The position numbers and the translations under genes are program-made. A DNA stretch of 64,000 nucleotides from UBA4416 sp020846025 (GTDB lineage Bacteria > Bacteroidota > Bacteroidia > B-17B0 > Aurantibacillaceae), in the NCBI GenBank assembly GCA_963169295.1, contig CAUJDD010000117.1, positions 1 to 64,000 on the forward strand, written 5' to 3'. Below are positions 16,444 to 25,317 of the stretch, in pieces. Positions within the stretch are counted from its first letter, which is position 1. Each line of letters opens with the position of its first letter. The notes below the pieces were generated by a model, which saw nothing but the letters and a program-made list of their open reading frames with translations, ran no database searches and was not told where the DNA came from.

Positions 16444-16765
16444 AATTTTTTATTTTTCTTAAAGTTTGCAAAAACCTATCCAACCACAATTTTTAAAAGT
16501 TTCTCTGCCATTAAGTACCATTTTAAAGAGATAAACTGACATTTTATTTAGACAAAGTATGTTTTGAGGACTATTTGTCGTTTTTGACTATCGTGTAAAA
16601 GTAATAGCTTCAGTTGTTTTATATTAAACTGTCTTTTTTAGAAAAGAGAAATGTTTAATACAGAATGAAAGATGAAGATAATGCTCTGTAACTAGCAATT
16701 TACGAAAAGTATTTTACAAGTAATTACCGTTTACTACGTTTTAGTTACAAATGAAAGAAAAAGGA
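16444..16765. other. Intergenic region upstream of TIR operon
   Basis: This 322-base stretch holds no gene. It should contain the TIR operon promoter on the minus strand and includes one copy of the repeated motif at 16721-16750. No terminator-like hairpin for the PLD-family gene was evident. Confidence 0.5.
16721..16750 (-). promoter_or_regulatory. Repeated upstream motif, copy a (TIR operon)
   Basis: On the minus strand it reads ACGTAGTAAACGGTA, one mismatch from the commonest form. It points toward the TIR operon, whose start is about 280 bases away. Confidence 0.5.
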
Positions 16766-17677
16766 TTAAATACTTTTTTTAAGGTAAAGTTGCTCGTGAA
16801 TGTCTTCAATTAAACCTTCCATGCTTTCTTTGGAAGTGTCAATATAAGGGATGTTTAGATGAGACTGAAGGTATTTGAACAATTTTTCGTTTTGCCCTTT
16901 TGTATAACGTTTTATTTTAGATTTAAAGTACAAATCGTTAATTGATGTATTGAATAAGCCCCCAATTACATTGCCTATAGAAACTACCAAGTCGTAACGG
17001 GATACCTTGCCTTTATAATTAATTATTGTTGAAGTAACTTCTTCATTGAAATATGATTCTGTCTTTTCTAGGAGACCGGTTGGACTAAAATAAAACCATA
17101 GACCAATTTTTGATTCTCCTTTTAAATAACCAACTTCTTTAATAAAACAGTTGCCGTTGTAATAAGTTTTATGACATTTTACTTGTTCATCTTTATATAC
17201 ATCAGCTTCAAAAAATTTCTGAAAAGGGACTTCATTTAAAAATTCATTTGTGGGGATTAATTTATCTGAGTTAGGAAATATTTTGGATTTGATAAAGGAT
17301 TCGTAAAAATTTACTGCGGCATCATATTCTGCTTTGGTTTCTGTTTTAAAAGCAAAATCAATAGAAAAATCATCGGAATATTTTACCAAATTCATTGACG
17401 AAAATATTGCGTACTTCTCATTTAAATACAATTTAGCGTGTAAATTTTCTATTAATAAAGGTTCAATGTCTATTAAATCCATTCCTTTATGTATTTCATT
17501 TTTTCTGGAATAGTATAATATTTCTATTCCCTTTTCTTTTGCTTCTTTAAATCTTTTTATGAATTTATTGAACCCAATAAAGTTGTTGTAAGGCGAAATT
17601 ATAATTAAAGTTTTTTCTGCATCTTCAATTAAAGACAAGATTTTTCCAGTTACTTCTGCGGGTCGTATAAGTTCCAT
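16766..17677 (-). CDS. PLD-family protein with single HxK motif and MORN-like C-terminal region
   Basis: The 303-residue protein begins with a PLD-like fold. TLIIISPYNNFIGF is the first core strand, and HAKLYLNEKYAIFSSMNLV (about 101-119) carries H-x-K followed by SSMN in place of GS/N. Single-motif PLD proteins dimerise to form one nuclease site. After residue about 165, the pattern KTYYNGNCFIKEVGYLKG, then GLWFYFSPTGLLEK, resembles MORN-type repeats. No signal peptide is present. It is separated from both neighbouring operons, and its defence role is inferred from location only. Confidence 0.7.
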   Translation of the reverse strand: MELIRPAEVTGKILSLIEDAEKTLIIISPYNNFIGFNKFIKRFKEAKEKGIEILYYSRKNEIHKGMDLIDIEPLLIENLHAKLYLNEKYAIFSSMNLVKYSDDFSIDFAFKTETKAEYDAAVNFYESFIKSKIFPNSDKLIPTNEFLNEVPFQKFFEADVYKDEQVKCHKTYYNGNCFIKEVGYLKGESKIGLWFYFSPTGLLEKTESYFNEEVTSTIINYKGKVSRYDLVVSIGNVIGGLFNTSINDLYFKSKIKRYTKGQNEKLFKYLQSHLNIPYIDTSKESMEGLIEDIHEQLYLKKSI

Positions 17678-17759
17678 ACTAACTTTAATTTACATTTAAA
17701 ATAATTTCAAATCTAATAAAAATGGTTGTAACGAAAATGAGGGCTAAGAAAAAGCTTAA

Positions 17760-18515
17760 TTATTTTGAAAAAGATGTATTTAAAATACTTGCTAAACGAA
17801 TGCCACCTCGAATCATTTGTATAGTGACCACTTCGTTACACATTTGACTGTATTCAGAATTTAATTGTTTGTCTTTAAAATCATAAACAAAAGGAAGTAG
17901 TGTACGAGATTCGTTTACCCATGCTAAGACATTGATTTTTTCCATTTCCTTTACTTGCTTTGGATCCATACTATTTATGAAGGAGATACAGAAGGTTGAA
18001 TCAGTTTTATATGTTTCTATAATACTTTTGTCCCAAACATGGTGCAGGTTGTCTTTTTTGCCATGATATTCAAGTTCAATCTCATTACCTCCTTTATCTT
18101 CAAAATAGCCACAATGCAATGGTTGGTGCAAATCACCAACCAAATGGAACACAATTTTTAAGTTAAAAGCAATTTCGGATGGCGATAATTTTTTACGATG
18201 CTTCAAATTATCAATTGCTAATTCCAATTGATTAATTAAGTTTGGTTTTTCGGTTTTAACGTATGTAGCATCTTTTGCAATGTTTACATAATGCCAAGGC
18301 TTTAAATAATCAAAGTCATGATTGCTTCGCTGGTCGTCCATCCAAGTTGCTGCTTTTTCAAAGGAAAGTGTGTCAAGATATTTTTGTACGGAATCGAGCA
18401 CAGGTTTTTGTAAATAGTGCTTTGCAATTTGTGCAACAATTTCATGTCCATCTTTGCTCCAGGAAAATGATTTTAATGAAGTGAATAATAGTATAAGAAT
18501 TATTAATTTTTTCAT
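17760..18515 (-). CDS. S1/P1-type nuclease, secreted
   Basis: The 251-residue protein has a signal peptide (about 1-18, ending KSFS). The mature protein starts WSKDGHEIVAQIA, the N-terminal Trp and His that bind the zinc cluster in S1/P1 nucleases. Further metal ligands are visible in ATWMDDQR, LKPWHYVNI, VFHLVGDLHQPLHCG and HHVWD. The length fits the family. These periplasmic or secreted zinc enzymes degrade single-stranded DNA and RNA and release 5' nucleotides, often for phosphate scavenging. It is followed after 15 bases by the ABC-3C ATPase terminus, though it reads as a separate unit. Confidence 0.9.
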   Translation of the reverse strand: MKKLIILILLFTSLKSFSWSKDGHEIVAQIAKHYLQKPVLDSVQKYLDTLSFEKAATWMDDQRSNHDFDYLKPWHYVNIAKDATYVKTEKPNLINQLELAIDNLKHRKKLSPSEIAFNLKIVFHLVGDLHQPLHCGYFEDKGGNEIELEYHGKKDNLHHVWDKSIIETYKTDSTFCISFINSMDPKQVKEMEKINVLAWVNESRTLLPFVYDFKDKQLNSEYSQMCNEVVTIQMIRGGIRLASILNTSFSK

Positions 18516-18530
18516 TTGCCATAAGTTAAC

Positions 18531-20354
18531 TTAAGAAATAGGAATAAATCCTTGACGACCATCTCCTTTAATATCAGTAAATACAATATGGTGCATTTTT
18601 TCAGCAATGTCTAGCGGAGGAACTTCATTTTCAAATATTATAATTTGATCGCATGTAGATATATTCGCACAATACCTGTAAAAATCCATTGCCAAATCTT
18701 TTGCAATACCTTCGCCATCAGCCTTTGGTTTTGAATAAGTAACTAAAGGAGAATCGAATATTGGAATGCTAATCGTGTAATCTTTTGACTTTGTGTTTTC
18801 AGTTAATGCAAGTATTACAATTGCATAAGTAATTGCTCTAAATCCTTTACCGAAAAGTTTGCGATCTTCGTTTCCTAAAACGAAATCCATATTTGATTCA
18901 CTAAAAGTGACTGTTTCGAATTTATTATAGTTGCAGTCTTTTAAAATTTTTAAGATAGTATTGCTAATAGGCTGCATTAATGAAGCGCTCAATGCGTCAT
19001 AAGATCCCTTTTCTTTAGGTTGCTTAACGGCAAGGCTTAGTGAGTTTTTAAAACTGACGTATTCACTTATACTATTTTCTTGGTATTTTGAAACTAATAA
19101 TTTATTCTTTTTTTCATTAAGAGTATTTATTTGATCAAAATAGTCATTTAATTTCTTATTTATATTTGCATCTAAATAATTTTCAATTGACATCAATTCT
19201 TTAGAATAATCGGCTATTTCTTTATTTACAGCTTCTTTTTCAGCGTTTATTAATTGAACTGTTTTGTTCAATTCTTGAACTAAAATGGAAATTTTTTCTA
19301 TTTCCTTTTCGCAGGCATTTATTGTTTGAGTGATTTCTATAGGATTAACATTGCTTTTAATATCGCTGGAACAATAGGGACAGTTTCTGGAGTTAGTGTT
19401 GTTTTCAGATAATAATACTCCTGCTTCAATAGTTGATTTTAATCTTTTAACATCACTATCATAGTACTCTTTAAGCAGTGTTGAACGGCTCAAAGTCTCC
19501 TGGAGATCAATTAAATATTCCTCTTTTTTGTGCTTGTTTTTAGAAATACTACTTCTTTTTGTATCATGATCTGTAAATTCAACAAGTAATTTGTTATGAG
19601 CCTCTTTCGAAAAATTGAGCATTTTATCTATTGATTCCAATTCTGTGCTTATATTATTCCCATCTTTTAAAAGTGGGTTACTATCTTTGATTTTTAATAT
19701 AATTTCATCTAAAAGTTCAATCTTTCCTTTTTTGGAATTTATGACTTTAGCAGTCTGTTTGGTAATAATGGCATTGTCATCAATACCACTGACAATTAAT
19801 TTTACAGCATTTAATTGAGGAGTTCTAGTGATAAAATTATCAGAAGCAAGTGGTGAACCTTTTGTGATTATTTGATTTTCATCAACTAGTAATAAATGAC
19901 AAATGTCCCTGTAAGATAATGTTCTCTTTGCTCCTTTATCATTTGAGCGAATCTCTTTCCCTAAAAGATTATTTAATTTTAGAAGGAAGGCAGATGCAGA
20001 ATCATTATCATCTTTGCTATGCTTTGATGAAATTACACTTGGTGTAGTATTAATAATGTCGGCATATTTGCAGTTATAAAGTTTGAAATCGCCACCCTTA
20101 ATAGCACGTTCTAATGTGTACCTTTTACTAGAAGATTCTATTTCCAAAAAAACAGTTTGATATCCTTTAGCTTGAGAGACAATGCGGTCAAGTTTCGATG
20201 CTCCCATCATGAAGTCTAAACACTCAAATATAAATGTCTTGCCAGTATTTGTGGGGCCAGAAATTACATTTAGTCCTTTTTTAAAATCTACAATTGCAGG
20301 TTGTAATTGAGGACCAACTAATACCAATTTTGTAACAATAAATCCTTTAGACAT
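18531..20354 (-). CDS. ABC-3C system ATPase (Rad50/SMC-like)
   Basis: The 607-residue protein has a Walker A motif GPTNTGKT (about residues 33-40). A long coiled coil on both sides of CPYCSSD (about 324-330) forms a zinc-hook-like CxxC apex. Near residue 535, PIFDSPLVTY is the Walker B/D-loop region, and IIIFENEVPP lies near the end. This is the SMC-like ABC ATPase of ABC-three-component conflict systems, in which the ATPase is thought to gate a toxic effector after sensing invading DNA. The start of the gene is one base from the middle component. The system is complete here. Confidence 0.85.
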   Translation of the reverse strand: MSKGFIVTKLVLVGPQLQPAIVDFKKGLNVISGPTNTGKTFIFECLDFMMGASKLDRIVSQAKGYQTVFLEIESSSKRYTLERAIKGGDFKLYNCKYADIINTTPSVISSKHSKDDNDSASAFLLKLNNLLGKEIRSNDKGAKRTLSYRDICHLLLVDENQIITKGSPLASDNFITRTPQLNAVKLIVSGIDDNAIITKQTAKVINSKKGKIELLDEIILKIKDSNPLLKDGNNISTELESIDKMLNFSKEAHNKLLVEFTDHDTKRSSISKNKHKKEEYLIDLQETLSRSTLLKEYYDSDVKRLKSTIEAGVLLSENNTNSRNCPYCSSDIKSNVNPIEITQTINACEKEIEKISILVQELNKTVQLINAEKEAVNKEIADYSKELMSIENYLDANINKKLNDYFDQINTLNEKKNKLLVSKYQENSISEYVSFKNSLSLAVKQPKEKGSYDALSASLMQPISNTILKILKDCNYNKFETVTFSESNMDFVLGNEDRKLFGKGFRAITYAIVILALTENTKSKDYTISIPIFDSPLVTYSKPKADGEGIAKDLAMDFYRYCANISTCDQIIIFENEVPPLDIAEKMHHIVFTDIKGDGRQGFIPIS

Positions 20355-20355
20355 A

Positions 20356-20820
20356 TTAGCTAATATTGAAGTTTAAATTATCTCTTTCTATTGACAGGTG
20401 TTTTTGCATATAGTTATATAGTTCTAGAGGGGTATAAGTGTTAAAGTTCAAGTTTACCCAATTTGCTCTAATATTTAATTCAATGCAATACTCTTCATTT
20501 AGGTTTTCAATAAATGGCGTAGAGTTTTCTGTTGCGAAGTAAATGATGCCGGTTTCTGTATATTTCTTCTCAATCAAGCATTTGCTTTCGAAAAGCTCTA
20601 AGCTTTCTTGTATGACTGCTCTCCTAACAAACACTTCACCTTTTCTGCTTGGAACAGCGGGGTGAAGGCTAGGTAAGTCGCTTGAAAAATCCCCACTGTG
20701 TACAGTCAAATAATCGAGATATACTAATGTTTCTAGATCAAATCCGTTAGGATGACTGGAATTGAGAATTGAAAGAACTCTCAGCCCTGTTTCTATTTTA
20801 TTATTAAAAGGATGTATCAT
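20356..20820 (-). CDS. ABC-3C system middle component (MC2-like)
   Basis: The 154-residue protein reads HPFNNKIETGLRVL, then VYLDYLTVHSGDF, SLHPAVPSRKGEVFVRRA and LEEYCIEL-like helices. This is the conserved pattern of the ABC-3C middle component 2. Such components bridge the ATPase and the effector. It lies between the two with gaps of one and six bases, which fixes the three genes as one operon. The role is by family comparison; no catalytic residues are expected. Confidence 0.8.
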   Translation of the reverse strand: MIHPFNNKIETGLRVLSILNSSHPNGFDLETLVYLDYLTVHSGDFSSDLPSLHPAVPSRKGEVFVRRAVIQESLELFESKCLIEKKYTETGIIYFATENSTPFIENLNEEYCIELNIRANWVNLNFNTYTPLELYNYMQKHLSIERDNLNFNIS

Positions 20821-20826
20821 AAATGT

Positions 20827-21882
20827 CTATTCTTGTTTCCAATCTATTTTGCCATTATTTGATAATTGATGACATATTCCTGTTCTATCTTCAGTTCTAC
20901 TGACATCTTTTAATGGATTAGAGGTTATTTGAATTAACTGTGCTCTATCTTCAACTGCAACTACTTTATGATATCCGTCTTTATGCGATGCTTCTAAAGT
21001 GTTTTGTATGCCATTGAAAATTTCAGTCTGAAAATCTTCAAAAGTATTAACAGGTAAACTATCCCTATAAAGCACCCTAAGTTGTTCGGCGAAATGAAAA
21101 CCCTCCCTTGCTTTTTTTAAATGTCTTTCATGTTTACCAGTTAATTCTTCAATTTTTGACACCTTTGTAGGTAAATTGGAGTTGTAAGCTTCAAGTAAAT
21201 TAGCAACATAATTTACTTCATTTGTTTGAATAGTTGGTGGAATATCAGTTGCGTCAAGTTTTGGTCTGTCCTCTAAATTCCCTCCGAATCTTGTCAAGTG
21301 GTTGGGATGTTTACTGTGTTCTTCAACTACTTTTTTGGTTTGGATTTTATCAAAAATTGAAAAATCAAACGCATTAAAATAGTCAAGCAAATCTCCTTCT
21401 AGTTTAATTTCCAATCCTGTAATAATTTTATCCTTACACTTGTCATCCCAATTTTCTTTTAATTTCTGTTTTAAAATTGTTGAAGACAAAAGGTACTTTG
21501 AAAGAGTTGTGCCGCAGTTTTTAGGTGCAACAAAATAGTATTTGCGAGGAACTGGGTATTCATTTTTAAATGAATAATAGATGATTTTCCCAAATTCAAT
21601 ATACACTTGAGAAGGCGACAATGTACTATCATATTGTTTACATTGGTAACAATCCCACTTATAATTTGGGTTGTCTTTAGGGTCATCTATATATGCCACT
21701 ACATCTCTACCCATATCACCAGCACTTCCATATCTATTTACTGAGTGATAAACTGATTTTTTTAAATCTAGCCATTCTTCAATAAAACTTTCCCAATCAT
21801 CTGCAGAGAATACTTCAATCAATTTGATTGGAATGATTCTTAAACCATAGGTAACTCTTGTTGATGTCGAATATTTTTCCAT
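20827..21882 (-). CDS. ABC-3C effector with restriction-endonuclease-like domain
   Basis: The 351-residue protein starts with a PD-(D/E)XK-like nuclease region. WESFIEEW supplies the Glu, GDMGRDVVAY the Asp and YQCKQY the Q-x-K (about residues 55-85). The C-terminal segment NTLEASHKDGYHKV...DRTGICHQLSNNGKIDW matches the C-terminal domain shared by ABC-3C effectors. The expected action is DNA cleavage released by the ATPase on infection, giving defence or abortive infection. It is the first gene of the operon. Confidence 0.85.
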   Translation of the reverse strand: MEKYSTSTRVTYGLRIIPIKLIEVFSADDWESFIEEWLDLKKSVYHSVNRYGSAGDMGRDVVAYIDDPKDNPNYKWDCYQCKQYDSTLSPSQVYIEFGKIIYYSFKNEYPVPRKYYFVAPKNCGTTLSKYLLSSTILKQKLKENWDDKCKDKIITGLEIKLEGDLLDYFNAFDFSIFDKIQTKKVVEEHSKHPNHLTRFGGNLEDRPKLDATDIPPTIQTNEVNYVANLLEAYNSNLPTKVSKIEELTGKHERHLKKAREGFHFAEQLRVLYRDSLPVNTFEDFQTEIFNGIQNTLEASHKDGYHKVVAVEDRAQLIQITSNPLKDVSRTEDRTGICHQLSNNGKIDWKQE

Positions 21883-21991
21883 ACTATATTCAGAAGTCTG
21901 TATTGTAAAAATAGGAAATTAACTTGAGCTATTTATTCGGCATTGTTTTTTTGTGATTAATAATAGCACTATTTTGCATTTATAAAACGAT

Positions 21992-22759
21992 TCATTTTCT
22001 TTTGTCGGGTATAAATGTGTTAAAGGAAATAAGATTGAACATTTCACGCATACGAGAACGGAGGCGGTTGCCATAGACGGACTCAATTTCAGAAGCTGAA
22101 AGATTAGTTGTTAAATGAGTTATTAGTTTGCGGGAAACAAATAAATCGTAGCGGGAAAGAAGGATTTCTGCCATGGTGTTACATTCGTTGCCGTAGTGTT
22201 TGAGATTGTTTTCTGTTCCTAAATCATCAAAGCAATATGTTAATGGCTCGTTGTTTCTAAAACTTTGGTGGCTATATTTGGAAATAATGGGATAGCCATC
22301 CTTTATAAATTCAAAGCTGATGTCGCGGCAGGATTTTACTATGTAGCGATTTTCAAAGGGTAAAAAGAAACGCATTAGAAACATGAGTGATGTTTTGCCA
22401 CAGCCTACCGGACCAGAGAGTAAAATACCTTTATTGAGGTTTATATCAAGTTGTGAAGCAGTAGCTTCGTCTTTTAGGAAATAACAAAGCAACTTGCGAA
22501 GCAAGGGTTTGTCTTCTTCATGGATTTTAAAGTGAGATCCAAAATGTTTTATGCCTTGGGATTGGAGGTAAGAGAGGGCATGTTCGTAATCAAACATCCC
22601 CCGGTCTTCGACCACCCCCTTCAAAGGGGGAAATCCCACACTCGAAATACTAGAGGGGCTCTGAGTAGTTTTTGTCGGTTGAGGTGTGCAGGTTTCCTGC
22701 AAGAGGTCGCTTCTCGACTCCGCTCGAAGTGACAGAATTTGATTGATTTGTTTTGCCAT
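21992..22759 (-). CDS. DnaC/IstB-like ATP-binding protein of mobile element
   Basis: The 255-residue protein has a Walker A motif GPVGCGKTS and a Walker B-type YCFDDLGTEN, plus TTNLSASEIESVYGNRLRSR, which includes the arginine-finger region of DnaC-type AAA+ loaders. Such proteins load the replicative helicase onto the element's origin during excised replication. Its first 60 residues are Ser/Thr/Pro-rich and are encoded by repeat-like DNA that overlaps the upstream gene by 110 bases. An internal Met (MFDYEHAL) would give a more conventional start near 22590. Confidence 0.75.
   Translation of the reverse strand: MAKQINQILSLRAESRSDLLQETCTPQPTKTTQSPSSISSVGFPPLKGVVEDRGMFDYEHALSYLQSQGIKHFGSHFKIHEEDKPLLRKLLCYFLKDEATASQLDINLNKGILLSGPVGCGKTSLMFLMRFFLPFENRYIVKSCRDISFEFIKDGYPIISKYSHQSFRNNEPLTYCFDDLGTENNLKHYGNECNTMAEILLSRYDLFVSRKLITHLTTNLSASEIESVYGNRLRSRMREMFNLISFNTFIPDKRK
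22615..22630. repeat. Palindromic C/G-run interspersed repeat, copy 2
   Basis: CCCCCTTCAAAGGGGG differs from the 10339-10357 palindrome mainly by one base in the centre. It sits inside the N-terminal coding part of the DnaC-like gene. Confidence 0.55.
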
Positions 22760-23477
22760 TGCTAAATTTTTCTGAGTTTAACATCCAGTTGGAAGCGCAA
22801 GCTTTCCAATTTTTCATGGGAGTTTTACCGCCTACCAACCAACCGTTACTCGAATAGTAATTGAAGAACTTTTGAGCTTCAATTGCTGACCATTGGTTTT
22901 TGGTAAAATAAGTTTCAACTTGGAGGAAGGTGGGACTTTCTTTTTTTGCGCAACTTTTTTCTTTGTTTTTTGACTGCGATTCTGAAGAAGTAACAAAAGA
23001 TTTTGAATCAACTTTTTTTCGTGTGGATGCATTTGCCTTTATACTGTTTAGTTTGTTTGTACTGTTTGAATTGTTTATAGAAGGTCTCAGGACTTTTTTA
23101 AGAGTTGTTTGAGTAGTTTTATCAGAAGTATTATGATTGCCATTATCAGAAGTTGTATGTGTAGTTGTATTAATAGTTGTATCGAATTTGAACATGTAAA
23201 CTAAACTGCCTTTCATTGGATTATGCGATGGAACATATTTAATGTAGCCCCAAGTATCCAATTCTTTTAAGCAACGCAGATAGGTATTTACTGACCCAAT
23301 TTTTGAAGCCTGCATTTGATCGTCTCTACTTATTGATATTGGATTTCTGAATTTTGAAATGTTCCAATATTGAAACAAAGAGTAATAGAGGCTTACATGA
23401 AAAGGAGAGAGTCTGTTATCCGAGTAAATTAATTGAAAGGCTTTGTTTAAGTGAAGAATGTAATTTGTTTTTTCCAT
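22650..23477 (-). CDS. Winged-helix replication-type protein
   Basis: The 275-residue protein begins YILHLNKAFQLIYSDNRLSPFHVSLYYSLFQYWN, a winged-helix start common in replication and DnaD/DnaT-like proteins of Bacteroidota mobile elements. LRCLKELDTWGYIKYVPSHNP forms the wing. A low-complexity Thr/Ser/Asn linker (about 105-175) follows, then FFNYYSSNGWLVGGKTPMKNWKACASNW, typical of DnaD-like C-termini that bind single-stranded DNA. It overlaps the DnaC-like ATPase gene by 110 bases and abuts the HTH gene. The three form the replication or excision core. Confidence 0.75.
   Translation of the reverse strand: MEKTNYILHLNKAFQLIYSDNRLSPFHVSLYYSLFQYWNISKFRNPISISRDDQMQASKIGSVNTYLRCLKELDTWGYIKYVPSHNPMKGSLVYMFKFDTTINTTTHTTSDNGNHNTSDKTTQTTLKKVLRPSINNSNSTNKLNSIKANASTRKKVDSKSFVTSSESQSKNKEKSCAKKESPTFLQVETYFTKNQWSAIEAQKFFNYYSSNGWLVGGKTPMKNWKACASNWMLNSEKFSNGKTNQSNSVTSSGVEKRPLAGNLHTSTDKNYSEPL
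22688..22729. repeat. Interspersed repeat element within overlapping coding ends
   Basis: A small hairpin (GCAGG-TTT-CCTGC at 22688-22700) is followed by CTTCTCGACTCCGCTCGAAG (22710-22729). The latter type of short GC-rich word is recurrent in many Bacteroidota genomes. It encodes the C-terminal end of one protein and the N-terminal end of the next. Confidence 0.5.
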
Positions 23478-23794
23478 TATGGGAAAGAAAAACGGTTATG
23501 ACCTTTTACATTTCTTAATGGAGGATTTTGAGTTTTATTTTTCTCCATCAACTCTCTTATGTCACTGTATTTATAATAAACACAATGACCAATACGGGTG
23601 TAGGCTAGTGTGCCATTAATGCGCAATTGATGGAGGGTGCTTTTGGAAATGTCGAGTAAGGCCATGACCTCATAGGTCTTTAGCCACTCGCGTTGTTCTT
23701 TTGGTTTACGAGTACCAAATAGTTCGGATAGTTCTTTAATAAGTGAGTTTTTGAACTCAGCTAAGTCATCTTTTGTTACAATTTCTACTGCCAT
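23477..23794 (-). CDS. Helix-turn-helix DNA-binding protein, excisionase-like
   Basis: The 105-residue protein carries WLKTYEVMALLDISKSTLHQLRINGTLAYTRIGHCVYYKYSDIRELMEKN, read here in short pieces: a recognition helix (STLHQLR) and a wing (GHCVYYKYSDI). This is the helix_turn_helix_17/MerR-like fold used by excisionases. In Bacteroidota elements, genes of this type lie directly upstream of the replication genes. Its start is preceded by its own promoter region before the plus-facing GIY-YIG-side gap. It overlaps the next gene by one base. Confidence 0.75.
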   Translation of the reverse strand: MAVEIVTKDDLAEFKNSLIKELSELFGTRKPKEQREWLKTYEVMALLDISKSTLHQLRINGTLAYTRIGHCVYYKYSDIRELMEKNKTQNPPLRNVKGHNRFSFP

Positions 23795-23884
23795 AATAAT
23801 TTTAAAATGTTATGGCGCAAAAATGTATGGATTAGACTAGTTTAGTTCACATGATGATACCAAACTGGGAAAGAAAATTAATTA

Positions 23885-24211
23885 CTATCTATCACCGCAA
23901 TTTGGTTTATAAAAATCTCTTAACTCTTTTTCAAGAGCAAGACGTTGATCTTTCGTCATATCTGCGGTTGGTGTTTTATAAATACATACCCAAATATTAC
24001 CAGATGGGCAGTTATTTTTCCAACAGTCCATGCGAGGATGATCATCTATTCGTGTTCCAAGTTGACCTGATTGACCTACGTCAATTACTTTCCATGAACC
24101 ACTCTCAGACACGCATATTATTACATAAATTGCTGCAACGTCTTTAAAGTCTGCATCATTTAAACGGACACAAACGAAAGGTAAATTTTTAATTGTTAGA
24201 GGTGTTGACAT
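23885..24211 (-). CDS. GIY-YIG-like protein
   Basis: The 108-residue protein reads AIYVIICVSES...WKVIDVGQSG...TRIDDHPRMDCW and ends with LEKELRDFYKPNCG. It thus has the strand-turn (IYVI/VGQSG), an Arg in TRI and a late Glu expected of a compact GIY-YIG nuclease domain. It is 18 bases downstream of rteC. Small GIY-YIG proteins may process the element's DNA ends or attack invaders; its role here is unknown. The open frame on the other strand at the same place is a shadow. Confidence 0.6.
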   Translation of the reverse strand: MSTPLTIKNLPFVCVRLNDADFKDVAAIYVIICVSESGSWKVIDVGQSGQLGTRIDDHPRMDCWKNNCPSGNIWVCIYKTPTADMTKDQRLALEKELRDFYKPNCGDR

Positions 24212-24229
24212 TATATATATGTTTTGAGG

Positions 24230-25072
24230 TTACTTTTCATCTGCCTGATCCATTCTTTTGGTCAGGGTTTCTTGTAATAAAGATAGGAATTTTGTGCGAC
24301 CTGTTTTACGGATTCTTATTTCTAAGTAAGTACGGTAGTAGTCGCCTAAGTCTATGTTAAAAGCATACTCGAAGTAAGCTGCTATTTCTTTAATGTCGGC
24401 TTGATTACCAAATGCACCATGGGATTGTAATGCGTAAATTAGCTCAATTAATGAGGTTTTGCTTTCTTGCCATGTTAATCTTGACTTGGGAGCATCTTGG
24501 GAATTTTGATTGCTTTCTTTTCGTTCTAAATAGACTAATTCATTCTCCAAATACACTTGTAATAAGTCATGCGCTAAAATTTTAGAAACCTTGAAGTCGT
24601 GTGTTGTACTGAAACGTGTGTCGTTTTCAAAAATGTATCCATCTAACGTTAACTTAATATCATACTTATCTCTTACAAAATAAGTATGGTCAAGATAAGT
24701 AGCTCCTGCTCGATAGTATTTGTAGAAATCAAGATTATAATCGAAATAACTTTTTAATTTATCCAATTCTTTTATAAGATATTTCTTTAATATTTTACTA
24801 CCACCATTTGGTTTCTTAGTCTCAATATTATAGAGTGTGAGGTGGTATATAAGCTTTGATGTAAATTGTGGTTTTATTTCTTTGAAAAACTTAATTTCTT
24901 CAGATATTGTTTTGAACTTGTACTTTAGTATGAATGATTTTAATTGTTCAATTGCTTTCTTACATACTATAAAACTAAGTTCTGAACGTTTTAATATAAC
25001 ATCATTTTCTTGCTCGATGAATTGTAATTGATTTTCAAGTTCATATAGTAATTTGTTAGCAAATGGCAACAT
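24230..25072 (-). CDS. rteC: RteC-family regulator of element transfer
   Basis: The 280-residue, strongly helical protein matches the RteC layout. It has a helical start (LLYELENQLQFIEQEND), a YYRAGATYLDHTYFVR segment, ACxxDLL-type helices (KILAHDLLQVYLENELVYLE) and the C-terminal IELIYALQSHGAFGN and YRTYLEIRIRKTGRTKFL regions. In Bacteroides CTnDOT, RteC activates excision of the conjugative transposon. It lies eight bases downstream of the XRE regulator, forming a control pair. Its presence here argues that excision is or was regulated. Confidence 0.85.
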   Translation of the reverse strand: MLPFANKLLYELENQLQFIEQENDVILKRSELSFIVCKKAIEQLKSFILKYKFKTISEEIKFFKEIKPQFTSKLIYHLTLYNIETKKPNGGSKILKKYLIKELDKLKSYFDYNLDFYKYYRAGATYLDHTYFVRDKYDIKLTLDGYIFENDTRFSTTHDFKVSKILAHDLLQVYLENELVYLERKESNQNSQDAPKSRLTWQESKTSLIELIYALQSHGAFGNQADIKEIAAYFEYAFNIDLGDYYRTYLEIRIRKTGRTKFLSLLQETLTKRMDQADEK

Positions 25073-25080
25073 GCTTATTC

Positions 25081-25284
25081 TTAAAAGAAGTTTATAGGAT
25101 TAGTGTTCATGCAGTTAAGAAGTATATCAAGGTAATCGATAGTAAAATTGACTTTACCATTTTCGATATTCCAAATATATTGCCTATCAGTGCCCATTTT
25201 TTCGGCTAACTCATTTAAGGTAAGACCAGATTTTAAGCGTTGCTGTTTTAGCATGGTTCCAAGGATTTGTTTCGAGTTTTGCAA
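25081..25284 (-). CDS. XRE-family HTH regulator
   Basis: The 67-residue protein is a bare lambda-repressor-type HTH (LKQQRLKSGLTLNELAEKMG, then RQYIWNIENGKVN). The frame starts with a TTG at 25284; an ATG at 25254 gives a shorter protein that still keeps the HTH. I favour the TTG start, because ILGTMLKQQR is a usual family beginning. A 13-base perfect inverted repeat lies 34 bases upstream and may be its operator. It is likely the repressor of the following rteC gene, in the style of RteR/RteC control; this is inference. Confidence 0.75.
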   Translation of the reverse strand: MQNSKQILGTMLKQQRLKSGLTLNELAEKMGTDRQYIWNIENGKVNFTIDYLDILLNCMNTNPINFF

Positions 25285-25317
25285 TTTTAGGACAGGGACG
25301 TGTTAGTACTTAGTGAA

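Noticed and set aside
23851..24147. Plus-strand 98-residue frame
   Set aside because: It lies opposite the GIY-YIG-like gene, whose motifs make the minus-strand reading better.
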